Positions 45,077 through 54,737 of a DNA stretch of 64,000 nucleotides are shown in pieces. How positions within the stretch are numbered: the first letter of the stretch is position 1; every line of letters starts with the position of its first letter. The stretch is from contig NZ_JACBZT010000001.1 of assembly GCF_013408985.1 (NCBI RefSeq), positions 4,419,197-4,483,196 on the forward strand, written 5' to 3'. Below the pieces are notes generated by a model. It saw only the letters and a program-made list of their open reading frames with translations, ran no database searches and had not been told where the DNA came from. Made by a program: the position numbers and the translations under genes. The stretch is from Petropleomorpha daqingensis. GTDB lineage: Bacteria > Actinomycetota > Actinomycetes > Mycobacteriales > Geodermatophilaceae.

Positions 45077-45649
45077 GTGAGCGACCAGAGCAACGGCTCC
45101 CAGGGTCAGCTCTTCAGCGATGCCGCAGTCGGCGCGCCGGCCTACGACGAGGTGGACAACGATCACGTCGGGTACCGGGGTCCCACTGCGTGCGCCGCCG
45201 CGGGGATCACCTACCGGCAGCTCGACTACTGGGCGCGCACCGGTCTGGTCGCCCCGTCGGTGCGCACCGCCACCGGCTCGGGCACGCAGCGGCTGTACTC
45301 CTTCCGCGACATCCTCGTGCTCAAGGTCGTCAAGCGGCTGCTGGACACCGGCGTCTCCCTGCAGAACATCCGCAAGGCCGTCGACCACCTGCGCAACCGC
45401 GGGATCAAGGACCTCGCCAACGTCACGCTGTTCTCCGACGGCGCCACGGTCTACGAGTGCACCTCGGCCGAGGAGGTCGTCGACCTGCTGGCCGGCGGCC
45501 AGGGCGTGTTCGGCATCGCGGTCTCCGGGGCCCTGCGCGAGCTGTCCGGCGAGCTGGCCGAGCTGCCCGCCGAGCGCATCGACGGCGGCACGGTCAGCCC
45601 CGCCGACGACGAGCTCTCCCGCCGCCGCCGCGCCCGCGCCGCCGTCTGA
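45077..45649 (+). CDS. MerR-family transcriptional regulator (Rv1830-like)
   Basis: A 190-residue regulator with one winged helix-turn-helix (about 36-105; YRGPTACAAAGITYRQLDYWARTGLVAPSVRTATGSGTQRLYSFRDIL) and a C-terminal dimerisation helix (about 105-180; VVKRLLDTGVSLQNIRKAVDHLR). It is the equivalent of Rv1830, which affects antibiotic tolerance and cell division in mycobacteria. GTG 45077 has GAGGAGG at 8-9 nt. The upstream frame to 44999 adds a Pro/Arg tail I judge non-coding, and lies within the promoter region. It is the last regulator before gcvP, which starts 67 bp downstream. Confidence 0.9.
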   Translation: MSDQSNGSQGQLFSDAAVGAPAYDEVDNDHVGYRGPTACAAAGITYRQLDYWARTGLVAPSVRTATGSGTQRLYSFRDILVLKVVKRLLDTGVSLQNIRKAVDHLRNRGIKDLANVTLFSDGATVYECTSAEEVVDLLAGGQGVFGIAVSGALRELSGELAELPAERIDGGTVSPADDELSRRRRARAAV

Positions 45650-45703
45650 TCGAGGACCCCCGCCGCACCCTCCGGCGCTCGGCTGAGCGCCTCCCGCCAC
45701 GGG

Positions 45704-45716
45704 TATCGTGCCGCCA

Positions 45717-45719
<3 letters not shown>
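45704..45719 (+). promoter_or_regulatory. Candidate leaderless promoter of gcvP
   Basis: TATCGT (45704-45709) is followed 7 nt later by GTG 45717. The start codon has no Shine-Dalgarno. Transcription would begin at the start codon. The in-frame GTG 45708 overlaps this box, which argues against it as start. Confidence 0.45.
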
Positions 45720-48698
<2,979 letters not shown>

Positions 48699-48699
48699 A

Positions 48700-48897
48700 T
48701 CAGGCGAGTACGGGGGCCTGCCAGGTGTGGTGGTCCGGTACCGACCGCCCGTCGGGCAGCAGCTCACCGTCGTCGTCGAACAGGACGACGCCGTTGCACA
48801 GGAGCCGCCAGCCCTGCTCGGGGTGGCTCACCAGCACCACCGCGAGGTCGCGGTTCTCGCTGTCGGCGTCAGGGCACGGGATGAGGTGGGAGCACAT
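48700..48897 (-). CDS. DUF5999 family small protein
   Basis: A 65-residue protein with two Cys near the N-terminus (MCSHLIPCPDADS) and one later (LLCNGVVLFDDDGELLPDG). The CxxxxxxCP and SHPEQGWxLLCNGV pattern is the hallmark of a family common in Streptomyces and relatives. The function is unknown. ATG 48897 follows AGGAGAGAACC, a good Shine-Dalgarno. A longer frame to 49020 is rejected because it would run through the inverted-repeat region. Confidence 0.82.
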   Translation of the reverse strand: MCSHLIPCPDADSENRDLAVVLVSHPEQGWRLLCNGVVLFDDDGELLPDGRSVPDHHTWQAPVLA

Positions 48898-48973
48898 GGT
48901 TCTCTCCTGGGACGGGTTCGACTGACGGTCAGCCGATATCACGTACTGTGATCGGCCCCTCACGGGGTCTGCT

Positions 48974-48997
48974 GAAGTGTGCCCCCGATCACACTTC
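48974..48997 (-). repeat. 8-bp inverted repeat upstream of the DUF5999 gene
   Basis: GAAGTGTG (48974-48981) and CACACTTC (48990-48997) are perfect inverted arms around an 8-nt spacer. About 77 bp separate it from the DUF5999 start. It has the form of a dimer-binding operator. Confidence 0.6.
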
Positions 48998-49184
48998 TCT
49001 GTCAGGTAGCCGATTCCCAATCGTCACCCGACAGGGTGGGCAGGTCTCGCCATGGTGGACCGCCCGAACCGGGGCGCACCATGCCCGGTGACTGCGTCCT
49101 CCACACGCATCCACTGCGGGCCTTCTGGATCCGGAATTCCGCAGGGCGGCGATGAGTCCGCGACCGCGCGCCGGTCTGACTGCC

Positions 49185-49712
49185 ATGACCACCACGATCG
49201 GCGAGATCGACCCCCGGTACGGCGACGCGTCGGCCACCGCGCCGCCGTGGTCGCAGATCGAGCGCCGGCTGACCGACGCGCAGCTCTACTGGATCGTCAC
49301 CGTCCGCGCGGACGGTCGTCCGCACGCGGTCCCCCTCGTGGGGGGTGTGGCACGGCGGGGCCTTCGCCTTCTGCACCGGCGCCGAGGAGCAGAAGCACCG
49401 CAACCTCGAGGGGAACCCGCACGTGGCCGTGACGACGGGCACCACCGGCGCCGGCGGGTGGACAGCGGCACCGAGGTCGTGGTCGAGGGGACCGCGGTCC
49501 GGGTCACCGACCACCCGGCCCTGCAGGAGCTGGCCGACGCGTGGGCGGCCAAGTACGGCGACGACTGGCGCTTCGAGGTCCGGGGCGAGGAGTTCGTCGA
49601 GCTCAGCCGCTCGGGTGGCGCGACCGAGGGCGGTGCCCGCGTCTTCCGGGTCGCGCCGGCGAAGGTCCTCGCCTTCGGCGGCGGGCACGGCCAGACGAGG
49701 TACCGGTTCTGA
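49185..49712 (+). CDS. Pyridoxamine-5'-phosphate oxidase-like (PPOX) protein with internal frameshifts
   Basis: The 5' part (MTTTIGEIDPRYGD ... YWIVTVRADGRPHAVPLVG) and the 3' part (DSGTEVVVEGTAVRVTD ... FRVAPAKVLAFGGGHG) are in one frame and match F420/FMN-binding PPOX proteins. The middle, about 49340-49460, matches the family only in the +1 frame (VWHGGAFAFCTGAEEQKHRN). An extra G in the G-run near 49341 and a missing G near 49460 would explain this and cancel each other. As written, the frame stays open but about 37 residues are scrambled. It may be an assembly error or a real compensated frameshift. The start could also be ATG 49152. Confidence 0.7.
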   Translation: MTTTIGEIDPRYGDASATAPPWSQIERRLTDAQLYWIVTVRADGRPHAVPLVGGVARRGLRLLHRRRGAEAPQPRGEPARGRDDGHHRRRRVDSGTEVVVEGTAVRVTDHPALQELADAWAAKYGDDWRFEVRGEEFVELSRSGGATEGGARVFRVAPAKVLAFGGGHGQTRYRF

Positions 49713-49718
49713 GGCCGC

Positions 49719-50681
49719 TCAGAGCTTGCGCAGCAGCACGCGCCGGACGGAGTGGTCCGCCGACTTCTGCAGGACCAGGCGCGCGCGGGAGCGGGTCGGC
49801 GCGATGTTGTCCCGCAGGTTCGGCCCGTTGACGGCCGCCCAGATGCCCAGCGCCGTCTCCCGGGCCTGGTCGTCCGACAGCCCGGCGAAGCGGTGGAAGT
49901 ACGCCGAGGTGTCGGCGAACGCGGTGCGCCGCAGCTCGAGGAACCGCTCGACGTACCACTGCTGGATGTCGGCCTCGGCGGCGTCGACGTAGACGGAGAA
50001 GTCGAAGAAGTCGGAGAGGAACACCTCGGGGGCGGTGCCGTCGGCCCGCCGGCCGGCCTGCAGCACGTTGAGGCCCTCCAGCACGAGGATGTCCGGCCGG
50101 TCGACCGCCTGCCGGGCTCCCGGGACGATGTCGTAGGACGAGTGGTCGTAGACCGGCGCGGAGGCCTCCGGGACGCCGGACTTCACGTCGGCGAGGAAGC
50201 GCAGCAGCGCCCGCCGGTCGTAGCTCTCCGGAAAGCCCTTGCGGCCGAGCAGCCCGCGCGACTCGAGCACGGCGTTGGGCAGCAGGAACCCGTCGGTGGT
50301 GACCAGGTCGACGCGCGGCGAGCCGGGGGAGGCGGCCAGGAGGGTCTGCAGCAGCCGCGCGGTGGTGCTCTTGCCGACGGCGACGCTGCCGGCGACGGCG
50401 ATGACGTAGGGCACCTTCTCCGTCGAGTCGCCGAGGAAGGCGTGCTGGGCGGCCCACAGCCGCCGGCTGGCGGTGACGTGCAGATCGAGCAGGCGGGCCA
50501 GCGGGAGGTAGACCGTGGCCACCTCGTCGAGGTCGATGCGGTCGCCGAGGCTGGCCAGCGCGCGCAGCCCGGCCTCGTCGAGGGGCAGCGCGGAGCCGGC
50601 CGCGAGGGCTCGCCACGAGCCGCGATCGAACACCGCGTAGGGCGAGATCTGGGTGCGCGTCCCTGCCGTCACGGCGACCAT
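49719..50681 (-). CDS. coaA: Type I pantothenate kinase
   Basis: The 320-residue enzyme that commits pantothenate to coenzyme A. Walker A is GSVAVGKS (98-105); the family motifs [38 protein letters not shown] and [13 protein letters not shown] are all present. Length and motifs match actinobacterial CoaA. ATG 50681 is chosen: the upstream frame to 50813 has atypical sequence and would overlap the divergent GNAT gene. It is convergent with the PPOX gene (6 bp between stops). Confidence 0.96.
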   Translation of the reverse strand: MVAVTAGTRTQISPYAVFDRGSWRALAAGSALPLDEAGLRALASLGDRIDLDEVATVYLPLARLLDLHVTASRRLWAAQHAFLGDSTEKVPYVIAVAGSVAVGKSTTARLLQTLLAASPGSPRVDLVTTDGFLLPNAVLESRGLLGRKGFPESYDRRALLRFLADVKSGVPEASAPVYDHSSYDIVPGARQAVDRPDILVLEGLNVLQAGRRADGTAPEVFLSDFFDFSVYVDAAEADIQQWYVERFLELRRTAFADTSAYFHRFAGLSDDQARETALGIWAAVNGPNLRDNIAPTRSRARLVLQKSADHSVRRVLLRKL

Positions 50682-50769
50682 GGTGCCGTCCGGGCACTCC
50701 GGGTCACCCGGGCGGGTGCCGTAGCGGCACCAGTTCGCACCGAACCCGACGGGCGCACGGCCCGCTGCG

Positions 50770-50784
50770 TACTGTTCCCGTGTG
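50770..50784 (+). promoter_or_regulatory. Candidate leaderless promoter of the GNAT gene
   Basis: TACTGT (50770-50775) lies exactly 6 nt before GTG 50782, with no Shine-Dalgarno in between. The mRNA would begin at or very near the start codon. Confidence 0.5.
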
Positions 50785-51597
50785 CCGACGCGACGAGGAC
50801 TGCTCGACTGCATCGAGCGCTACTTCGCCGCCGCCCCGCTGCCCGAGTCGCGGATCGAGGCGGTCGGTGCGCTCGACGTACCCGTCGGCGACCCGGCCTG
50901 GCCGTACCCGGCCCGGGTGCGTCCCGGCGGGGGGCCGGTGAGCGCGGACGACGTCCGGACGGCGATCGCCCTCCAGGAGGGCGCCGGGATCCCGGTCGGC
51001 CTGGAGTGGATCGGCGAGCGCTCGCCCGAGCTGGCGGGGGTCGCCCGCTCGGCGGGGTTGACCGTCGACGAGCTGCCGCTGCTGGTCGCCGACAGCCCGG
51101 TGGAGCTGCTGCTGCCGTCCGAGGTCCGGCTGTACCTGGTCGGCGCCGACGACCCCGAGCTGCCCCGCTACGAGCAGGTCGCCTCGATCGCCTTCGCCCA
51201 CCCCGGCGGGGTCCGCGACATCGGGTCGCTGCCGCCGGACACCTCGCCCGAGGCCGCCGCCCGCACCGCGACGCTGCGCGAGCGGATCGCCGCCGGGCGC
51301 ACGGTGATGATGGTCGCCGTCGAGGACGACGAGCCGGTGGCCGTCGGCTCGCACCAGCCGGTGGACGTCGACGGCAGCGAGGTCTCGGAGATCGTCGGCG
51401 TCGCCACGCTGCCGCGGCTGCGGACCCGCGGACTGGGCGCGGGGCTGGCCTCGGCGCTCACCGCGCACGCCCTCGAGTCGGCCGACCTGGTGTTCCTCAC
51501 CGCCGGCGACGACGACGTGGCCCGCGTCTACGAACGGGTCGGCTTCGCCCGCCTGGCGACCACCTTCGTCGCCGAACCCCCCGACGACACCCCCTGA
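50782..51597 (+). CDS. GNAT-family N-acetyltransferase
   Basis: A 271-residue protein. The C-terminal half (about 150-265) is a GNAT domain; the acetyl-CoA loop is [52 protein letters not shown], with the RxxGxG/A motif as RTRGLGAG. The N-terminal half (about 1-130) is a distinct region that may bind substrate. The acceptor is unknown. GTG 50782 fits the leaderless promoter. It ends 1 bp before the 48-bp palindrome. Confidence 0.88.
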   Translation: MPTRRGLLDCIERYFAAAPLPESRIEAVGALDVPVGDPAWPYPARVRPGGGPVSADDVRTAIALQEGAGIPVGLEWIGERSPELAGVARSAGLTVDELPLLVADSPVELLLPSEVRLYLVGADDPELPRYEQVASIAFAHPGGVRDIGSLPPDTSPEAAARTATLRERIAAGRTVMMVAVEDDEPVAVGSHQPVDVDGSEVSEIVGVATLPRLRTRGLGAGLASALTAHALESADLVFLTAGDDDVARVYERVGFARLATTFVAEPPDDTP

Positions 51598-51598
51598 A

Positions 51599-51646
51599 CG
51601 CGGTTTCGCGCGCTTGACCGCGCGCGGTCAAGCGCGCGAAACCGCG
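51599..51646. repeat. 48-bp perfect palindrome between convergent genes
   Basis: All 24 base pairs of both arms match, centre between 51622 and 51623 (arms begin CGCGGTTTCG). It fills the gap between the GNAT stop (51597) and the PEBP stop (51650). As RNA it gives a 22-bp or longer hairpin from either strand, so a bidirectional terminator is the simplest role; a REP-like dispersed element is the alternative. Confidence 0.9.
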
Positions 51647-51649
51647 GGG

Positions 51650-52195
51650 TCACGACTCGAAGGTGGCGACCAGGGTGCCGCGGGCCAGGGTGTGACCGAA
51701 CAGGTTGAACCCGTGGAAGGCCGGCGACCCCTCCGCCGGCACGCCCAGGTCGTCGGTGTCCAGCGCGTGGACGACGAAGTAGTACCGGTGCGGACCGTGC
51801 CCGGCCGGCGGCGCCGCGCCGATGTAGCCGGCGAAGCCGCCGTCGTTGCGCAGCATGTACGCGCCCTCGGGCAGGTTCGCGCCGCCCTCCTCGCCGGCCC
51901 CGGCGGGCAGCTCGGTGACCGACGCCGGGATACCGGTGACGATCCAGTGCCAGAACCCGCTGGCCGTGGGCGCGTCCGGGTCGTAGCAGGTCACCGCGAA
52001 GCCGCGGGTGCCCTCCGGGAAGCCCGACCAGGATAGCTGGGGGGAGCGGTCCTCGCCGCCCTCGACGCCGAACCGGCCGCTGGCGTGCGGCATGGGCAGC
52101 GTCTCGCCCTCGCTGATGTCGGTGCTCGTCACGGCAAAGCTCGGCACCTGGGGCAGGAAGTCGTAGGGGTTGGGCGGCACGGGCCGGTCGGCCAT
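51650..52195 (-). CDS. YbhB/YbcL family PEBP-like protein
   Basis: A 181-residue phosphatidylethanolamine-binding-type protein. Family motifs SPQLSWSGFPEGTRGFAVTCYDPDAP, FWHWIVTGIP and HRYYFVVHALDTDDLGV form the anion pocket (DPDAP and HRYYF). Bacterial members are called Raf-kinase-inhibitor-like by homology only; their ligand is unknown. There is no signal peptide. ATG 52195 has GGGAGCTCTCC upstream. It is separated from the convergent GNAT gene by the 48-bp palindrome. Confidence 0.93.
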   Translation of the reverse strand: MADRPVPPNPYDFLPQVPSFAVTSTDISEGETLPMPHASGRFGVEGGEDRSPQLSWSGFPEGTRGFAVTCYDPDAPTASGFWHWIVTGIPASVTELPAGAGEEGGANLPEGAYMLRNDGGFAGYIGAAPPAGHGPHRYYFVVHALDTDDLGVPAEGSPAFHGFNLFGHTLARGTLVATFES

Positions 52196-52278
52196 GGAGA
52201 GCTCCCTCGGTCTCGGGCGGACGACGTCAACGCCTGCGACCCTAGGCCCCGCCGGACGACGGTGCAGCGCTCAACCAG

Positions 52279-53535
52279 TCAGGCTCCGTCAGCCAGTTCG
52301 TGCAGCCTGCCCTGCAGGAACGCCCGGTCGGCCGGATCGGCGGCCAGGAAGAGGGCGTGCCGGTAGTCGGCCACCGCCCCTGAACGGTCGCCGCTGCGCC
52401 GCCGCAGGTCGGCCCGGGCGGCGGGCAGCCACGGGTAGCGGGCCAGCGCCGGATCGGCCGCCACCTCCTCGATGGCGCGCAGGCCCGCCAGCGGCCCGTC
52501 GACCTCGGCGACGGCGACCGCGCGGTTGAGCGCCACCACCGGGGTCGGCCACTCGGCGAGCAGCGCGTCGTAGAGCCGCAGCACCTGCGGCCAGTCGGTG
52601 GCCGCGGCGTCCGGCGCGCGGGTGTGCTCGGCCGCGATCGCCGCCTGCAGGGTGAACCGGCCGGCCGGGTGGGGCATCAGCTCGCGCACCAGCGCCAGGC
52701 CCTCGGCGACCGCGGCCCGGTCCCAGCGGGCGCGGTCCTGGTCGGCCAGCAGCACCACCGACCCGTCGGGGGAGCGGCGGGCGGCGTCGCGGGCGCCGGT
52801 CAGCAGGGCGAGGGCGAGCAGCCCCCGGGCCTCCGTCTCCTCCGGCGCCAGGCGCACCAGCGCCCGGGCCAGGAGCAGCGCGCGGGCGGCGAGCCCGTCG
52901 TCGGCACCCGGTGACTCGTGCGCGCAGGTGAGCACCAGGTGGACGACGTCCAGCGCGCCGGCCACCCGCTCGTGCCGGTCGGCCGGCCCGGGCAGCCGCA
53001 GCGGGATCCCGGCGGTCGCGATCTTCTTCTTCGCCCGGGTGAGCCGGGCCGCGGTCGTCGGCTCCGAGGTGAGCATCACGCGGGCGACCTGCGCCGTCGG
53101 CACGCCGCACACGGCCCGCAGGGTCAGGGCGAGCCGTGCCTCGGGGGAGAGGGCGGGGTGGGTGCACAGCAGCACCAGCCGCAGCAGGTCCTCGCCCTCG
53201 TCGGTGGCCTCCCCGGGTGGGGACGACGGCGCGCCGTCCCGGGTGAGCCGCTCGACCTCACCGACGAGGGCGGGCAGCGCGCGCCGCTCGGTGGCCAGCC
53301 GGCGCAGCCGGTCGGTGGCCCGGTTGCGGGTGGCGGTGGTCAGCCACGCGGCGGGGTTGGCGGGCACGCCGTCGGTGCGCCAGGTGCGCAGGGCCGAGGC
53401 GAACGCGTCCTGCACGCACTCCTCGGCGGCGTCGAGGTCGCGCAGCACGCGCACCGTCGTCGCCACGAGCACCGGCCACTGCGCCCGGTGCGCCTGCTCC
53501 AGCGCCGTGCCGACGGCGTCCCCGCCGGGGGTCAC
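52279..53535 (-). CDS. ECF42-type RNA polymerase sigma factor with TPR-like C-terminus
   Basis: A 418-residue sigma factor. Region 2 is at about 15-75 (HRAQWPVLVATTVRVLRDLDAAEECVQDAFASALRTW), region 4 at about 120-190 (ALTLRAVCGVPTAQVARVMLTSEPTTAARLTRAKKKI), and a long helical C-terminal domain of about 220 residues follows. This architecture together with a DGPF (YCII-related) gene upstream defines the ECF42 group, which needs the C-terminal domain for activity and has no anti-sigma factor. GTG 53535 overlaps the DGPF stop by 4 bp, so the two are translationally coupled. Confidence 0.93.
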   Translation of the reverse strand: MTPGGDAVGTALEQAHRAQWPVLVATTVRVLRDLDAAEECVQDAFASALRTWRTDGVPANPAAWLTTATRNRATDRLRRLATERRALPALVGEVERLTRDGAPSSPPGEATDEGEDLLRLVLLCTHPALSPEARLALTLRAVCGVPTAQVARVMLTSEPTTAARLTRAKKKIATAGIPLRLPGPADRHERVAGALDVVHLVLTCAHESPGADDGLAARALLLARALVRLAPEETEARGLLALALLTGARDAARRSPDGSVVLLADQDRARWDRAAVAEGLALVRELMPHPAGRFTLQAAIAAEHTRAPDAAATDWPQVLRLYDALLAEWPTPVVALNRAVAVAEVDGPLAGLRAIEEVAADPALARYPWLPAARADLRRRSGDRSGAVADYRHALFLAADPADRAFLQGRLHELADGA

Positions 53536-53897
53536 TCCCCGAACTTCCAGATGGGCCGGACCTCGACCCCGCCCTGGCTGACCGGGCACTTCTTGGCCAG
53601 CTCGAGCGCCTGGTCGAGATCGCGGGCCTCGATCAGGTAGTAGCCGCCGAGGGCCTCCTTGGTCTCGGCGAACGGGCCGTCGGTGAGCAGGGGCTCGGCG
53701 TCGGCCGCGTCGCGGCGCAGCGTCGAGGCGGTCTGGGTGGACTGCAGGGCCTCACCGCCGAGGATCTGCGCGCCCTCGGCCGCGGCGACGGCCTCGGCGA
53801 ACAGGCCGTGCCGGGCCATCTCGGCGGCGATCTCCTCGTCGCTCGGGGCGGCCCAGCGCGACTCGTCGTCGTACAGCAGGAACAGGTACTGCGGCAT
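53532..53897 (-). CDS. DGPF-domain (YCII-related) protein, ECF42 partner
   Basis: A 121-residue protein of the YCII/YCIA-related family: QYLFLLYDDESRWAAPSDEEI at the start and LLTDGPFAETKEALGGYYLIEA in the middle, with the DGPF motif at about residues 73-76. In ECF42 systems such genes are the main targets of the sigma factor. The function is unknown and an enzymatic role is suspected from the YciI relationship. ATG 53897 is the first gene of the pair and is divergent from the HAD gene, with 108 bp between starts. An ECF42-type promoter may lie there, but I cannot define it. Confidence 0.9.
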   Translation of the reverse strand: MPQYLFLLYDDESRWAAPSDEEIAAEMARHGLFAEAVAAAEGAQILGGEALQSTQTASTLRRDAADAEPLLTDGPFAETKEALGGYYLIEARDLDQALELAKKCPVSQGGVEVRPIWKFGE

Positions 53898-53993
53898 CTC
53901 ACACCTCCGTGGCTCCGGCCGGGCTCTCCGGCCTGCACCTCAACGACGTGCGACGCCGCGTCGATCGACACGTCGCCGCGAATTTCTTCCCGG

Positions 53994-54008
53994 TAGCGTC
54001 CTCGCGTG
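53994..54008 (+). promoter_or_regulatory. Candidate leaderless promoter of the HAD-GH65 operon
   Basis: TAGCGT (53994-53999) lies 6 nt before GTG 54006. There is no Shine-Dalgarno. No -35 at the usual distance is obvious. Confidence 0.45.
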
Positions 54009-54737
54009 CTCGGTCTCCCGGACTCGGTCCGCGCGTGCCTGTTCGATCTCGACGGCGTCCTGACCAGGACGGCGACGGTCCACTTCGCCGCCTGGAAGCG
54101 CACCTTCGACCAGTTCCTCCACGAGCGGGAGCCCGGCATGCCGGAGTTCACGCAACTGGACTACAACCGCTACGTCGACGGCCGGCCGCGGGCCGACGGC
54201 GTCCGCGGGTTCCTCGAGAGCCGCGGCATCCACCTGCCCGAGGGCAGCCCCGGCGACGACTGGGCGGCCGGCACCGTGCAGGCGATCGCCACCCGGAAGA
54301 ACGACGCCGTGCTGCAGGAGCTGGAGGAGCACGGCATCGAGGTGTATCCCGGCTCGGTGCGCTACCTGCACGCGGTCAAGGAGGCGGGGCTGGCCACCGC
54401 CGTGGTGACCGCCTCGGCCAACGGCCAGCAGGTCATCACGGCCGCCGGCTTCGCCGACCTCATCGACGTCCGCGTCGACGGCATCGTCGCCGCCCGGGAG
54501 GGGCTGCGCGGCAAGCCGCACGCCGACACGTTCCTGGCCGGTGCCCGGGCGCTCGGGGTGGAGGCGGCGCAGGCCGTCGTCTTCGAGGACGCGCTGTCGG
54601 GCGTGGAGGCGGGGCGGGCCGGCGACTTCGGGTTCGTCGTCGGGGTGGACCGGGTCGGCCAGGCCGACCAGCTGAAGGAGCACGGCGCCGACGTCGTCGT
54701 GCAGGACCTCGCGGAGCTGCTGGAGGGCGAGAAGTGA
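54006..54737 (+). CDS. HAD-family hydrolase, beta-phosphoglucomutase-like
   Basis: A 243-residue haloacid-dehalogenase protein. The nucleophile Asp14 and acid/base Asp16 are in CLFDLDGVLT. A helical cap follows (WKRTFDQFLHE ... YVDGRPRADGV, the typical beta-PGM substrate loop), then TASANG (motif II), KPHADTF (motif III Lys) and FEDALSGVEAG (motif IV). Beta-phosphoglucomutase converts beta-glucose-1-phosphate to glucose-6-phosphate. It overlaps the GH65 gene by the 4 bp GTGA, so the two form a disaccharide phosphorolysis pair. Confidence 0.92.
   Translation: MLGLPDSVRACLFDLDGVLTRTATVHFAAWKRTFDQFLHEREPGMPEFTQLDYNRYVDGRPRADGVRGFLESRGIHLPEGSPGDDWAAGTVQAIATRKNDAVLQELEEHGIEVYPGSVRYLHAVKEAGLATAVVTASANGQQVITAAGFADLIDVRVDGIVAAREGLRGKPHADTFLAGARALGVEAAQAVVFEDALSGVEAGRAGDFGFVVGVDRVGQADQLKEHGADVVVQDLAELLEGEK

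Noticed and set aside
49345-49992. Separate gene in the +1 frame inside the PPOX region
   Set aside because: Only its first 40 codons match the PPOX family and the rest is non-coding shadow of the PPOX and coaA genes; a frameshift explains it better.
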